Shown here: piece after piece, positions 45,437 to 55,559 of the stretch
How positions within the stretch are numbered: the first letter of the stretch is position 1
How the letters are laid out: each line of letters starts with the position of its first letter
Assembly (NCBI RefSeq): GCF_003369565.1
Contig: NZ_PIOD01000011.1
Span: 62,001 to 126,000, forward strand
Source: Oceanobacillus chungangensis
Lineage (GTDB): Bacteria; Bacillota; Bacilli; Bacillales; Amphibacillaceae
Direction of reading: 5' to 3'
Length of the DNA: 64,000 nt
Made by a program: the position numbers and the translations under genes
The notes under the pieces: generated by a model
The model's input: the letters and a program-made list of their open reading frames with translations, nothing else
Told to the model about the DNA's origin: nothing
The model's database searches: none

Positions 45437-47017
45437 TTATTTCACCTCAACCATATTTTCAACAATGATACCATCTAAGGACCATGTTTTTGCTTCTGTA
45501 ATTTCAACTTCTACGATTTTACCAATAGAAGATTTCGGGCCTCTAAAGTTAACTAATTTATTCTTTTCTGTATATCCAGCAAGTACGTCTGGATTCTTTT
45601 TACTTTCACCTTCAACAAGTACTTTTACAACTTTATCCTTATATTTCTTCATCGATTCAGCAGATTGTTTGTTAACAAGCGCATTCAGACGATGTAATCG
45701 TTGTTTTTTCACTTCTTCTGGAACATCATCCACTTTACGAGCTGCTGGTGTTCCTTCGCGCGGTGAGTAGATATACGTGTATGCTGCTTCAAAACCAACT
45801 TCTTCCATTAATGTCATCGTTTCTTCAAATTGTTCCTCTGTTTCATTAGGAAAACCAACAATAATATCCGTAGTTAACGTAACATTTGGAATCGCCTTAC
45901 GTATTTTTTTCACTAAATTTAAATATTCCTCCCTCGTATATTTACGATTCATTTTCTTGAGTACTTCACTGCTGCCAGATTGAACTGGAAGATGTATATG
46001 GTCGAGAAGATTACCGCCTTTAGCTAAAACTTCAATTAAATAATCATCGAAATCTCTAGGATGTGATGTTGTAAATCGAACACGTGGTATATCGATTTTA
46101 TTAATATCATCCATCAAATCTCCAAGACCATAGGAGATATCCTCAAAATCTTTTCCATATGCATTCACATTTTGACCGAGTAATGTTACTTCTTGATAGC
46201 CCTGTGCTGCTAAGTGACGAACTTCCTGAATAATATCTTCTGGTTTACGACTTCTTTCTTTTCCACGAGTCATTGGTACAATACAATAGGTACAGAATTT
46301 ATCACAGCCATACATAATGTTTACCCATGCCTTGATTTTCCCTTTACGAGCTTTTGGAAGATTTTCAATAATATCTCCCTCTTTAGACCAAACCTCAACA
46401 ATCATCTCTTTTCCAAATAAAGCTTCTTTAAGCAATTGTGGAAGTCGATGGATATTATGTGTTCCAAAGATCAAATCGATATGCTGATGTTTTTTTAGAA
46501 TACGGTCAACCACGGATTCTTCTTGTGACATACAACCACAAACACCAATAATTAAATCGGGTTTTTCTAGTTTTAAAGGTTTTAAGTGGCCAATTTCGCC
46601 AAACACTTTGTTTTCCGCATTTTCCCGGATTGCACACGTATTTAATAAGATGATATCCGCTTCATTCGTATCTGCAGTAAATTCATACCCCATTTCGATT
46701 AAAATCCCCGCCATCACCTCTGTATCATGTTCATTCATTTGACAACCATATGTACGAATTAGGAATTTCTTCCCTTTTCCAATCTTCTCAATATCTTCTG
46801 GAATTGCAAAATCATAGTGAAACTGAATATCTTCTTTCCGACGCTTTCTTGCCTTTTTAATATCTGGTGCTTGCGGTTCATAGCTCGTTTGAAAATATTT
46901 AGCAATCATTTCTTCACTAGATGTATTCTTGATTCGATTAATATTATCTTCTTGCTTTACAAATTTTTTTCCTACCTGCTTAACCTGTGCTTGGTCTACT
47001 CGTTGCTGCTCGTTCAT
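45437..47017 (-). CDS. miaB: tRNA-2-methylthio-N6-dimethylallyladenosine synthase MiaB
   Basis: 526 residues. The UPF0004 domain has cysteines in [23 protein letters not shown] and [10 protein letters not shown]. The radical SAM motif is [12 protein letters not shown] near residue 250, followed by GQNVNAYG and a C-terminal TRAM domain ([20 protein letters not shown]). It methylthiolates i6A37 made by MiaA. The start is ATG at 47017 ([11 protein letters not shown]) with AAAGGGG upstream. It is coupled to ricA. In B. subtilis tdh and kbl precede it; here only repeats and non-coding DNA do. Confidence 0.95.
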   Translation of the reverse strand: MNEQQRVDQAQVKQVGKKFVKQEDNINRIKNTSSEEMIAKYFQTSYEPQAPDIKKARKRRKEDIQFHYDFAIPEDIEKIGKGKKFLIRTYGCQMNEHDTEVMAGILIEMGYEFTADTNEADIILLNTCAIRENAENKVFGEIGHLKPLKLEKPDLIIGVCGCMSQEESVVDRILKKHQHIDLIFGTHNIHRLPQLLKEALFGKEMIVEVWSKEGDIIENLPKARKGKIKAWVNIMYGCDKFCTYCIVPMTRGKERSRKPEDIIQEVRHLAAQGYQEVTLLGQNVNAYGKDFEDISYGLGDLMDDINKIDIPRVRFTTSHPRDFDDYLIEVLAKGGNLLDHIHLPVQSGSSEVLKKMNRKYTREEYLNLVKKIRKAIPNVTLTTDIIVGFPNETEEQFEETMTLMEEVGFEAAYTYIYSPREGTPAARKVDDVPEEVKKQRLHRLNALVNKQSAESMKKYKDKVVKVLVEGESKKNPDVLAGYTEKNKLVNFRGPKSSIGKIVEVEITEAKTWSLDGIIVENMVEVK

Positions 47018-47103
47018 GAGAAAAACCCCTTTCAATAAAATCAAACATCAATAGTGTAATTTCTTATGTTTAGAAATCTTACGCAGTAAGTTGGTCGTAA
47101 ATT

Positions 47104-47190
47104 TAGTAGTTAAGAAGTATAAAATATTTCTTACTACATAAGTGCAACTAAGGATGTCGTCGAAAGGCTTGGTTAATCCTTAGCTTTCTA
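47104..47190. repeat. Dispersed two-hairpin repeat, family 2, copy B (upstream of miaB)
   Basis: AGTTAAGAAGTATAAAATA, TTTCTTACTACATAAGTG, CAACTAAGG, CGAAAGGCTTGGTTAA and CCTTAGCTTTC align with the reverse complement of the copy in the glnR-glnA gap over about 85 bases with only scattered differences. Both stem-loops are conserved. Confidence 0.78.
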
Positions 47191-47302
47191 TGAGTATATA
47201 CAACTTATAATGGCAGAGTAATTAAATTATCTGTAAAATCAATATGTATAGGATTACATTATTATAGTATAGAGGATAATGTCAAGTATAACAAATATTG
47301 TA

Positions 47303-47585
47303 AAAGGAAAAGAGCAAAAGCGCAAGCGCCCGTTTGTGCAGTGTATGGACTGCTTGCGACCCACAGTTTAGGGTGGTCATTCCTTCGCAGGAGATAATGG
47401 AAACTCTTTGGTTGTAAAAGCGAATCGATGTTGACTTTCACCACAAGGGAATTAGTGCGACTAAGCCTCATGTGTAACCAACAGGCAAGTCTTCTTTAGA
47501 TTGTCATAAGGAGGGAAGTCTCGCTAGGAGCACGTGCGGTGGAACTGGACGTGACATCTCCTGTCGTGGGGATTGAAATTGGACT
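47303..47585. repeat. GC-richer non-coding block, likely another dispersed repeat (family 3)
   Basis: It starts AAAAGCGCAAGCGCCCGTTT and later has GCGGTGGAACTGGACGTGAC and CATCTCCTGTCG, sequence of the kind found in short repeated elements of Bacillaceae genomes. It is GC-richer than its neighbours and has no credible gene. No second copy lies in this window, so repeat status rests on resemblance. Confidence 0.45.
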
Positions 47586-47607
47586 TTCTTATTCTAGACA
47601 AAAGCAA

Positions 47608-47632
47608 AACCTTCCCATTTATTAGGAAGGTT
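47608..47632 (-). terminator. Terminator of spoVS
   Basis: AACCTTCC and GGAAGGTT form the stem, followed by TTGCTTTTG on the minus strand. Confidence 0.78.
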
Positions 47633-47645
47633 GGTTCATTGAATA

Positions 47646-47906
47646 CTATCTAGGTTCAACGATTAGTTTAATCGCAGTTCGCTCTTCATTGTCAATCATA
47701 ATATCGGTAAATGCTGGAATACAAACTAGGTCAACACCGCTCGGGGCTACAAATCCTCTCGCTATCGCCACCGCTTTAACTGCTTGGTTTAATGCACCCG
47801 CCCCAATTGCTTGCATCTCCGCAGAACCTTGTTCGCGTAATACGTTGGCTAGTGCACCTGCTACAGAATTTGGACTTGATTTTGCTGAAACCTTTAATAC
47901 ATCCAT
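47646..47906 (-). CDS. spoVS: Stage V sporulation protein S
   Basis: 86 residues, exactly the SpoVS length. The Alba-like fold sequence MDVLKVSAKSSPNSVAGALA, GAGALNQAVKAVAIARGF and VCIPAFTDI is almost invariant in the family. SpoVS (SigH regulon in B. subtilis) affects septation and coat assembly. The start is ATG at 47906 with GGAGGTACTAGTA upstream, six codons inside the longest frame. It follows ymdB. Confidence 0.95.
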   Translation of the reverse strand: MDVLKVSAKSSPNSVAGALANVLREQGSAEMQAIGAGALNQAVKAVAIARGFVAPSGVDLVCIPAFTDIMIDNEERTAIKLIVEPR

Positions 47907-48011
47907 TACTAGTACCTCCTTCATTTCCTATTGTAGTTCTATTGCTACTATATTCCTGGAGATGTTAGCTTATTCCCTATTATCCTTCAATGGTTCGCAA
48001 AATTCAATAAA

Positions 48012-48809
48012 TCAGCTGAAAAAGGGATGATCCTCATTAATCATAATTCGCTCTACTTTTGTTGCCTTTCCAGTTCTATCATCAATCGTAACAAAAAAAC
48101 CATTTAACTGTGTTCTACCCTCTTTTGTAGTTTCGAAACGTACAGGCAAAGAAGTTAGAAATCTTTTTAATACAGCATCCCGTTCTACACCTAATATTCC
48201 ATCATATGGACCTGTCATACCTACATCCGTTATATATGCCGTACCTGCTGGTAAAATTCGTTCATCTGCAGTCTGCGTGTGTGTATGTGTACCAACTACT
48301 GCACTCACTCTGCCATCTAAATACCATCCAAATGCTTGCTTTTCACTAGTGGCTTCCCCATGAAAGTCTACAAAGATAAGATTGGTTCGTTTTTTTGCCT
48401 CTTCAACTAATTCATCAATTTTTCGGAAAGGATCATCGATTGCAGGCAGAAATGTACGACCTTGCATATTGATTACTGCTACTTCCACTCCATTTATATT
48501 AATAAAAACTAATCCCTTACCCGGAGTTCCCTCAGGAAAGTTAGCAGGTCTAATCATATACTTCGCATCATCAATGAATTCAAAGATTTCTTTTTTATCC
48601 CAAGTGTGATTGCCCATCGTAATTACTTGCGCACCCCACTCTAGAAATTGCTTATAAATTTTCTCAGTAATCCCTTTCCCTGATGCAGCATTTTCCCCGT
48701 TAATGATTGTTAAATTTGGATGATACTTTTCTTTTAACCTCGGTAAATATTCCTGCACCATATCTCTACCTGGAGAACCTACAACATCGCCAATAAATAA
48801 TATTTTCAT
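48012..48809 (-). CDS. ymdB: Metallophosphoesterase YmdB (cyclic nucleotide phosphodiesterase)
   Basis: 265 residues. The metal ligands are in FIGDVVGSPGRD (N-terminus), IINGENAASGKG, TMGNHTWDKKE and VDFHGEATSEK, with GTHTHTQTADERIL near residue 175. The family hydrolyses 2',3'- and 3',5'-cyclic nucleotides; YmdB influences biofilm and nanotube phenotypes and tunes RNase Y activity in B. subtilis. It directly follows rny beyond a strong terminator. GGGTGAGTTAAT precedes the ATG. Confidence 0.93.
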   Translation of the reverse strand: MKILFIGDVVGSPGRDMVQEYLPRLKEKYHPNLTIINGENAASGKGITEKIYKQFLEWGAQVITMGNHTWDKKEIFEFIDDAKYMIRPANFPEGTPGKGLVFININGVEVAVINMQGRTFLPAIDDPFRKIDELVEEAKKRTNLIFVDFHGEATSEKQAFGWYLDGRVSAVVGTHTHTQTADERILPAGTAYITDVGMTGPYDGILGVERDAVLKRFLTSLPVRFETTKEGRTQLNGFFVTIDDRTGKATKVERIMINEDHPFFS

Positions 48810-48855
48810 ATTAACTCACCCTATCTATTCTTTTAAGTTACAACTTTCTACTTGG

Positions 48856-48900
48856 AAATAAAAATAAAAGCGGATGTTATACCCGCTTTTATTTTTATTT
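48856..48900. terminator. Long terminator hairpin spanning the rny stop codon
   Basis: AAATAAAAATAAAAGCGG and CCGCTTTTATTTTTATTT form a perfect 18-bp stem. The right arm includes the TAA of rny at 48897-48895, so translation to the end of rny must run into the hairpin. Confidence 0.82.
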
Positions 48901-50460
48901 AGCATATTCTACTGCTCTTGTTTCTCTGATCACTGTTACTTTAATATGACCAGGGTAATCAAGTTCATTCTCAATTTGCTTCCGTATTTCTCTAGCAATG
49001 CGTACAGATTCAAGGTCGTCAATTTCATCTGGTTTAACCATAATTCTAATTTCTCGGCCAGCTTGAATTGCGAATGACTTCTCTACGCCTTCGAATGATT
49101 CAGATATTTCTTCAAGTTTCTCTAATCGTTTAATATAGTTTTCTAATGTTTCACTTCTTGCACCAGGTCTAGCGGCAGACAATGCATCAGCAGCAGCTAC
49201 AAGAACTGCAATAACAGATGTTGCCTCTTCATCGCCATGGTGGGAAGCAATTGAATTGATTACTATATCATGTTCTTTGTATTTAATCGCTAGTTCTTTA
49301 CCTATTTCTACGTGGCTGCCTTCAACTTCATGATCAATCGCTTTCCCAATGTCATGAAGCAATCCAGCTCTTCTTGCTAACGTAACATCTTCACCTAATT
49401 CAGCAGCTAGCAATCCGGAAAGGTATGCAACCTCTGTTGAGTGCTTCAGTACATTTTGCCCATAGCTTGTACGATATTTTAGTCTTCCTAATATTTTGAC
49501 TAGATCTGGATGTAAACCATGTACACCAACCTCAAATGTAGTTTCTTCTCCAATTTCCCGTATATATTCGTCAACCTCACGTCTAGCTTTATCCACCATT
49601 TCTTCAATTCTAGCTGGGTGGATTCTGCCATCCTGTACTAGTTTTTCTAATGCCATACGAGCAATTTCTCTTCTAATCGGATCAAAACCAGATAGAATAA
49701 CTGCTTCCGGTGTATCATCAATAATTAAATCAATACCAGTTAAAGTTTCGAGTGTACGTATATTTCGACCTTCACGACCAATTATACGACCTTTCATCTC
49801 ATCATTTGGAAGATTTACTACAGATACTGTTGTTTCAGCAACGTGATCCGCGGCACAACGCTGTAATGCGAGGGAAAGAATGCTTTTCGCTTTCTTATCC
49901 GCTTCTTCCTTCGCGCGATTTTCGGCTTCTTTGATCATGATTGCTGATTCATGTTGTACCTCTTTTTCAATCCGCTCTAAAATAATCTGTTTGGCTTGGT
50001 CTGATGTGTATCCTGAAATGCGCTCAAGCTCCGTTTGCTGCTCATCTTTCATAGCTTCCACTTTGCTTTCCATTTCTTCAATTTGTTGTTGTTTTTCTGC
50101 TAATGATTGTTCTTTTTTCTCTAACAACAATTCACGTTTGTCTAGTGTTTCACTTTTTCGATCCAGATTTTCTTCCTTTTGCGTGAGGCGATTTTCAAGC
50201 TTCGAAGATTCTGCACGTCGTTCGCGCAATTCATCTTCTGTTTGTTGACGAAGCTTATGGTTTTCATCTCGCGCTTCAAGGAGTGCCTCTTTCTTAGCGG
50301 CATCAGCATTTCGATGTGCTTCTTCGACGATTTGTTTTGCTAATGTCTCCGCACTAGAAATTTTAGCTTCTGCAATAGATTTACGTATCAGATAACCAAC
50401 AACAATACCGACGATTAGGATAATTACAAACAAAATGGAGATGATGATAGGATTGTCCAT
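48895..50460 (-). CDS. rny: Ribonuclease Y
   Basis: 521 residues. An N-terminal membrane helix ([20 protein letters not shown]) is followed by a long coiled coil (residues about 30-200), a KH domain with [15 protein letters not shown] and an HD domain with [15 protein letters not shown]. It is the main endonuclease starting mRNA decay in B. subtilis, membrane-anchored in foci. Here ricA and ymdB, both linked to its activity, are within 5 kb. AGGAGGTGAAAAC precedes the ATG. Confidence 0.96.
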   Translation of the reverse strand: MDNPIIISILFVIILIVGIVVGYLIRKSIAEAKISSAETLAKQIVEEAHRNADAAKKEALLEARDENHKLRQQTEDELRERRAESSKLENRLTQKEENLDRKSETLDKRELLLEKKEQSLAEKQQQIEEMESKVEAMKDEQQTELERISGYTSDQAKQIILERIEKEVQHESAIMIKEAENRAKEEADKKAKSILSLALQRCAADHVAETTVSVVNLPNDEMKGRIIGREGRNIRTLETLTGIDLIIDDTPEAVILSGFDPIRREIARMALEKLVQDGRIHPARIEEMVDKARREVDEYIREIGEETTFEVGVHGLHPDLVKILGRLKYRTSYGQNVLKHSTEVAYLSGLLAAELGEDVTLARRAGLLHDIGKAIDHEVEGSHVEIGKELAIKYKEHDIVINSIASHHGDEEATSVIAVLVAAADALSAARPGARSETLENYIKRLEKLEEISESFEGVEKSFAIQAGREIRIMVKPDEIDDLESVRIAREIRKQIENELDYPGHIKVTVIRETRAVEYAK

Positions 50461-50627
50461 GTTTTCACCTCCTATTGCTATAAAGTTTTACAATTCTTAT
50501 TTGTCGGCATGTAACATTTTAGATGTATAATTAACAATACGTTTTATAGAAAAATATAAAATTATACAGTTTTAATTTTAATTGTCTATTCTAATATTGT
50601 CAAGGAATCGCCATAATATCTCATAAA

Positions 50628-50659
50628 AAAATCCTTTGCCATTTTGGGCAAAGGATTTT
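50628..50659 (-). terminator. Terminator of recA
   Basis: AAAATCCTTTGCC and GGCAAAGGATTTT form a 13-bp stem followed by TTTTTTATG on the minus strand. Confidence 0.9.
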
Positions 50660-50670
50660 CATCATATTTT

Positions 50671-51714
50671 CTATACATCTAAACTCTCTTGAGTATCTTC
50701 TGTTGATTCAGGAACTGCCTCAGCCTTTTGATCTAAACTATAGTGTTCACGAATCGCAGTATGAATAACTTCGGCTATTTCCGGATTTTCTAATAGAAAT
50801 AGTTTAGAGTTTTCACGTCCTTGTCCTAAGCGGTCACCGTCGTATGAGTACCATGCACCACTCTTGTCAACGATATCCAGTTCGGATCCAATATCAAGAA
50901 TTTCTCCTTCTCTAGAAATCCCTTTACCATACATAATATCAATTTCTGCCTGTTTGAATGGTGGTGCTACTTTATTTTTTACAACTTTAACTCTCGTTCT
51001 ATTCCCAACAATGTCATTACCTTGCTTCAATTGCTCTGCACGACGTACTTCAAGTCTTACAGATGAATAGAATTTAAGTGCACGTCCACCTGGAGTTGTT
51101 TCTGGATTACCGAACATAACGCCAATTTTCTCACGAACTTGATTAATGAAAATAGCAATCGTGTTTGATTTATTGATTGCGCCAGATAATTTTCTTAATG
51201 CTTGTGACATTAAGCGTGCTTGTAACCCCATATGGGAATCTCCCATTTCGCCTTCGATTTCTGCTTTTGGAACAAGTGCAGCAACAGAGTCGACAACTAG
51301 AATATCAACAGCACCACTTCGAACGAGTGCTTCAGCAATTTCTAATGCTTGTTCTCCTGTATCTGGTTGAGACAATAGTAATTCATCAATGTTAACCCCT
51401 AAAGCTCTTGCATAGGATGGGTCTAACGCATGCTCAGCATCAATAAACGCAGCTTGTCCACCTTTTTTCTGTGCTTCAGCAATCGCATGAAGTGCTACTG
51501 TTGTTTTACCAGATGATTCAGGACCATAGATTTCGATGATACGTCCTTTTGGATATCCACCTATTCCTAATGCAACGTCTAACGCTAATGAACCACTTGG
51601 GATCGTTTCAATCGGTTGAAACTCGTTTTCACCGAGTTTCATCACCGAACCTTTACCAAATTGTTTCTCTATTTGTCTCAAAGCCATATCTAAAGCTTGT
51701 TTTCTATCACTCAA
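50671..51714 (-). CDS. recA: Recombinase RecA
   Basis: 347 residues. Walker A is [14 protein letters not shown] near residue 65, with LLVSQP-type [34 protein letters not shown] (Walker B, L1) and [17 protein letters not shown] following. It forms the nucleoprotein filament for recombination and LexA cleavage. The start is TTG at 51714 with AAGGAGG eight bases upstream. A SigA promoter and a LexA-like box lie directly upstream. The order cinA-recA-rny is conserved. Confidence 0.97.
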   Translation of the reverse strand: MSDRKQALDMALRQIEKQFGKGSVMKLGENEFQPIETIPSGSLALDVALGIGGYPKGRIIEIYGPESSGKTTVALHAIAEAQKKGGQAAFIDAEHALDPSYARALGVNIDELLLSQPDTGEQALEIAEALVRSGAVDILVVDSVAALVPKAEIEGEMGDSHMGLQARLMSQALRKLSGAINKSNTIAIFINQVREKIGVMFGNPETTPGGRALKFYSSVRLEVRRAEQLKQGNDIVGNRTRVKVVKNKVAPPFKQAEIDIMYGKGISREGEILDIGSELDIVDKSGAWYSYDGDRLGQGRENSKLFLLENPEIAEVIHTAIREHYSLDQKAEAVPESTEDTQESLDV

Positions 51715-51744
51715 CGAAACTACCTCCTTAAATTAACTACTTCC

Positions 51745-51773
51745 ATCATACATTGTTTTTTCCATTTTGCCAA
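51745..51773 (-). promoter_or_regulatory. SigA promoter of recA
   Basis: TTGGCA (51768-51773) and TATGAT (51745-51750) on the minus strand are separated by 17 bases. Confidence 0.78.
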
Positions 51774-51781
51774 CAAAAAGC

Positions 51782-51795
51782 CGAATAAATGTTCT
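51782..51795. promoter_or_regulatory. LexA box upstream of recA
   Basis: CGAATAAATGTTCT keeps most of CGAAC-N4-GTTCG in both halves and lies directly upstream of the -35. recA is a known SOS gene in Firmicutes. Confidence 0.62.
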
Positions 51796-51888
51796 TGTAT
51801 TTTGATAGTAATGTTTCATTGAAAAAATTTATAATTGCACTATTTCTAGCTAAGAAAATTGAATTTCAATCAACTGAACCAATGTAAA

Positions 51889-53136
51889 TTACTGTTTTAA
51901 CAAATTAAAAAGAATTTGCAGCCCTTTTAATGCTGTGCGATTTCTAATCGTATCCCGATCACCTCGAAACTTAAATTGCTCCACTTGCTGATAACCATTT
52001 TTCGTACAGACGGCAATAAATACAGTACCTACAGGCTTTCCCTCCGACACATTAGGACCTGCTACCCCAGTAAAGCTGATACCAATATCTGCATCTAAAA
52101 TTCGCAATACATTGGTTGCCATTTCAATTGCGCATTGTTCACTAACCGTACCGAATAAATCGATTGTTTCTTTTGAGACACCTAAGACTCTCTCTTTAAC
52201 CTTCGTGTCATAGCAAACGATTCCACCTGTTAAAACATCTGAAACCCCACTGATAGAAACAAGTTTACTAGTCACCATTCCGCCGGTCAAACTTTCGGCA
52301 AGTGCAAGTCGTTTATCACTTGCTCGTAATTTGTCGATGATTTGCTGTTCTAATGTTTGTTCATCTGTTCCATAAAAAAAGTTTCCAATTCTAGATAGAA
52401 TTTGTTGTTTACTTGATTCAATTAATTTATCTGCATTTTCCAGTGAATCAGTTCTAGCAGTAAGTCGGATTGTAACGTCACTATCTGTTGCTAAAGGAGC
52501 AATCGTCGGATTACTTTGGCCATCAATGATATCTTTAATTTCATGTTCTAATTGTGATTCACCAATGCCGATAAATCTCAATACTTGAGATTTAATAATT
52601 GCTTTATCGCCAATAATCTGTAGGAGATATGGCAATACATCGTTCGCAACAAGACTTTTCATCTCACGGGGTACTCCGGGTAAGAAAATCCAAGTTCGAT
52701 TTTCAAAATTTACAATCATCCCTGGGGCCATTCCAACTTTATTATCAAGCACAATACTACCTTTAAACACCCTTGCCTGTCTTCGATTATTAGGCGTCAT
52801 AACGATGTTACGTTCTTTAAAAAAACGTACAATTTTATCCATTGACGGCTCATGCTCGGATACATCAAGTTTACTCATTTGTTGAAATGCTTCTCTAGTA
52901 AGATCATCTTCTGTTGGACCGAGTCCCCCAGTTACAATAATAATATCAGAGCGTATATGTGCTTGTGAGAATGCTTCAACTACTCTGTTAAGGTTATCAC
53001 CAACAACGGCATGATTATAAATATTGATTCCATATAATGCGAGCTGCTCTGATATCCATTGTGCATTTGTGTTTGCGATTTGACCTAATAACAACTCAGT
53101 ACCAACAGCAATAATTTCTGCTTTAGGCTGGTGCAT
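51889..53136 (-). CDS. cinA: Competence/damage-inducible protein CinA
   Basis: 415 residues. The N-terminal MoaB/MogA-like domain has AVGTELLLGQIANTNAQWIS and IIVTGGLGPTEDDLT; the C-terminal CinA domain has LAESLTGGMVTSKLVSISG and GISFTGVAGPN, typical of NMN deamidase activity. The protein combines ADP-ribose/NMN-related pyrophosphatase and amidase activities in several bacteria. The ATG overlaps the pgsA stop as TAATG. In some species cinA and recA are co-transcribed; here a recA promoter lies in the gap. Confidence 0.93.
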   Translation of the reverse strand: MHQPKAEIIAVGTELLLGQIANTNAQWISEQLALYGINIYNHAVVGDNLNRVVEAFSQAHIRSDIIIVTGGLGPTEDDLTREAFQQMSKLDVSEHEPSMDKIVRFFKERNIVMTPNNRRQARVFKGSIVLDNKVGMAPGMIVNFENRTWIFLPGVPREMKSLVANDVLPYLLQIIGDKAIIKSQVLRFIGIGESQLEHEIKDIIDGQSNPTIAPLATDSDVTIRLTARTDSLENADKLIESSKQQILSRIGNFFYGTDEQTLEQQIIDKLRASDKRLALAESLTGGMVTSKLVSISGVSDVLTGGIVCYDTKVKERVLGVSKETIDLFGTVSEQCAIEMATNVLRILDADIGISFTGVAGPNVSEGKPVGTVFIAVCTKNGYQQVEQFKFRGDRDTIRNRTALKGLQILFNLLKQ

Positions 53137-53714
53137 TATTTAGACTCTCCCATCACATGCCAGTTTTTAATAAAGTAATCAACTCCAGATAATACCGTGA
53201 AAAATAGTGCGATATATAGCATGATCGTACCAAATGGGAATCCTAAGTAAGAAAAAGGGAAATTATGCAATAATAATACAGCAATTGCAATCATTTGCGT
53301 TGCCGTCTTAATTTTCCCAAGGTTTCCTGCTGCAAGTACAATTCCTTCCCCAGCAGCTACAAGCCTTAATCCTGTTACCGCAAATTCCCTGCTAATAATG
53401 ATTATGACAATCCATGCAGGCGCTAAGCCCATTTCAATTAATAAAATTAGAGCTGCCGAAACGAGTAACTTATCCGCTAATGGATCCATAAACTTTCCTA
53501 AATTGGTAACCAGATTATACTTTCTAGCATAATAACCATCGACCCAATCTGTTGCTGATGCAAAAATAAATAAAATCGCCGCTACAAAATGGGATACTGG
53601 GAGCGTCGTATCACCAATATTCCACTCTCCCCAATTAAATGGAATACTTAATAATAGGATAAAAACTGGGATTAATATGATTCTTGACAGGGTTAGTTTA
53701 TTTGGTAAATTCAT
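53136..53714 (-). CDS. pgsA: CDP-diacylglycerol--glycerol-3-phosphate 3-phosphatidyltransferase
   Basis: 192 residues. The CDP-alcohol phosphotransferase signature is SATDWVDGYYARKYNLVTNL, continuing GKFMDPLADKLL, embedded in about six membrane segments. It makes phosphatidylglycerol phosphate at the membrane. I use ATG at 53714 (MNLPNKLTLSRI); the longer frame starts with TTG inside the ribosome binding site GGAGGAAAG. Coupled to cinA. Confidence 0.95.
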   Translation of the reverse strand: MNLPNKLTLSRIILIPVFILLLSIPFNWGEWNIGDTTLPVSHFVAAILFIFASATDWVDGYYARKYNLVTNLGKFMDPLADKLLVSAALILLIEMGLAPAWIVIIIISREFAVTGLRLVAAGEGIVLAAGNLGKIKTATQMIAIAVLLLHNFPFSYLGFPFGTIMLYIALFFTVLSGVDYFIKNWHVMGESK

Positions 53715-53800
53715 AATTATACTTTCCTCCAAAATTTCTATTTAATTGCTGATATATCATACGTCTATTACTTCAAGTATGTTGAACACATTCTAGAAGG

Positions 53801-53833
53801 TATAAGACCCTCCCATATTGGAAGGGTCTTATA
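53801..53833 (-). terminator. Hairpin after rodZ
   Basis: TATAAGACCCT and AGGGTCTTATA form an 11-bp stem 12 bases beyond the rodZ stop. The T-run is weak. Confidence 0.65.
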
Positions 53834-53844
53834 ACATATTGGCT

Positions 53845-54750
53845 TTATTGTGTAATATTTATCCATAGTCGTTGATGGTCTCGTTCATTTGGATCAACTG
53901 GATATTCAAATTCTACACCATTGACATCAAATGTTAAATTCGGAGCACTACCAATGTTTAAGTAAATGGTATCTTCTCCCGATAAATCCAGTTCCATCGG
54001 TGAATCTGCCTCGGTAAGAATAGTACTATAGAAAGATTCTCCAGTTTCATTCTTAACATCTAACCATACTTCACCTGGCGACTCAAACGTAAAGATTAGT
54101 TCATCATCTGAAGTATTAAACTCTAGAGTAGATTCTGGCACAGGACCTGTTCCTTCTTCAGTAACAGTAAACGCAGATGAAACTACTTCAGTTTTTTCTT
54201 TTGATTGTGTACCCGCTTCATCATCTTCTTTATTCGCTTCTTCATTATTCTCTTCCTGTTGACCTTGTTCCGCATTTCCCTTTGAATCTGGTGTAGAGTC
54301 GTTTATGATAATTTCATTATCCGTTAATTCTTCTTCCGGTGGATCTCCTTCACCTGTGGAACCTTCTTGAATGAAATACCACGCAACAAAGAATATACCA
54401 ATTACTAATAAAATTACGATAATAGTTGGTATAAATGAGAAGCTTGAATTTTTATCAACATTTGCTTCTTTTCGTGATCGTTCAATTCTTGTATACTGAA
54501 TCTCGCTTTCCTCTTCAGTTTTTGGAATTTCTTCTTTATGTTCCTCTAATAATTCACTTGAATCCAAGCCAACAGCAGTTGCATATTCTTTTATAAATGC
54601 TCTTGCATAAAATTTCCCTGGAAGAATGTTTAAATTTCCTTCTTCAATTGCAACTAAATAACGCTTTTGTATTTTTGTAATTTCTTGCAGTTCATCTAAT
54701 GAGAGTCCCTTTTCATGTCGCGACTCTTTTAATCTTGCCCCTACATCCAT
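53845..54750 (-). CDS. rodZ: Cell-shape protein RodZ (YmfM-like)
   Basis: 301 residues. The N-terminal Xre-like helix-turn-helix (RLKESRHEKGLSLDELQEIT, residues 5-70) is followed by a membrane helix (FIPTIIVILLVIGIFFVAWY, about 105-125), a glutamate-rich linker and a C-terminal DUF4115 domain (DDELIFTFESPGEVWLDVKN). RodZ links MreB to the wall machinery. The ATG at 54750 follows GGAAGGTG; the GTG three codons earlier overlaps it. It lies upstream of pgsA as ymfM does in B. subtilis. Confidence 0.92.
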   Translation of the reverse strand: MDVGARLKESRHEKGLSLDELQEITKIQKRYLVAIEEGNLNILPGKFYARAFIKEYATAVGLDSSELLEEHKEEIPKTEEESEIQYTRIERSRKEANVDKNSSFSFIPTIIVILLVIGIFFVAWYFIQEGSTGEGDPPEEELTDNEIIINDSTPDSKGNAEQGQQEENNEEANKEDDEAGTQSKEKTEVVSSAFTVTEEGTGPVPESTLEFNTSDDELIFTFESPGEVWLDVKNETGESFYSTILTEADSPMELDLSGEDTIYLNIGSAPNLTFDVNGVEFEYPVDPNERDHQRLWINITQ

Positions 54751-54767
54751 AAATAACACCTTCCGTT

Positions 54768-55559
54768 TTAGAAATCAAACATCGAAAAGCCATTGTTCGC
54801 AGTACTTAGAGAGTGATTATCAACTGAATCGTATGTAATCTCTTCCCCTTCATGACTACGTAATTCAATAATATAGTCAAAATCATCAAGTTTATATTCA
54901 GTTGTTTGAACAAAAATATCTGGATGCTCTACAACTTTTATTGAAGGCAGTTGCATAATTTCTCGAATTAGTTGCCAATGTTTATCATTCGCTCGTCTAG
55001 TAGATAGTATGCCGTCAATAATATAAATATTATCAACATTATACTCGCCTTCGATTAGTTTATTTCTAATAGTCTGTTTAAGCATCGTGCTAGATACAAA
55101 CAGCCAACGCTTATTGGCGCAAACGCTAGCAGCTACAACCGACTCTGTCTTCCCAACCCTTGGCATACCACGAATCCCAATCAGTTTATGACCTTCTTGC
55201 TTATATAATTCTGCCATGAAATCGACTAATAACCCGAGTTCATCACGAACAAATCGAACCGTTTTACGATCATCTGCATCCGTATGAATATATTTCCCAT
55301 GTCGGACTGCCATTTTGTCTTTTAATTTTGGTTTACGTATTTTTATTAATTCAATTGTATCCATCGTTTTTAATATTGATTTTAGGCGCATAATATTTTC
55401 ATCATGTTTCGATAGAAGAAGCATTCCTCTTCTAGAATTTTCAACGCCATTAATGGTTATTATATTAATAGAAAGCATCCCTAATAATGAAGAAATATCC
55501 CCTAGTAGTCCAGGACGATTGATTAGAATTTCATATTCCAGGTACCATTCTTTCGTCAT
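54768..55559 (-). CDS. ymfK: YmfK-like conserved protein (DUF3388)
   Basis: 263 residues. The N-terminus looks ACT-like (YEILINRPGLLGDISSLLGM). A later GIRGMPRVGKTESVVAASVC is a P-loop-like segment (GMPRVGKTES) at about residue 150, followed by YIIDGILSTRRA, a possible Walker B. This suggests a nucleotide-binding protein of the YmfK/DUF3388 family; its function is unknown. ATG at 55559 has AAGGAG seven bases upstream. It precedes rodZ with 17 bp between. Confidence 0.85.
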   Translation of the reverse strand: MTKEWYLEYEILINRPGLLGDISSLLGMLSINIITINGVENSRRGMLLLSKHDENIMRLKSILKTMDTIELIKIRKPKLKDKMAVRHGKYIHTDADDRKTVRFVRDELGLLVDFMAELYKQEGHKLIGIRGMPRVGKTESVVAASVCANKRWLFVSSTMLKQTIRNKLIEGEYNVDNIYIIDGILSTRRANDKHWQLIREIMQLPSIKVVEHPDIFVQTTEYKLDDFDYIIELRSHEGEEITYDSVDNHSLSTANNGFSMFDF

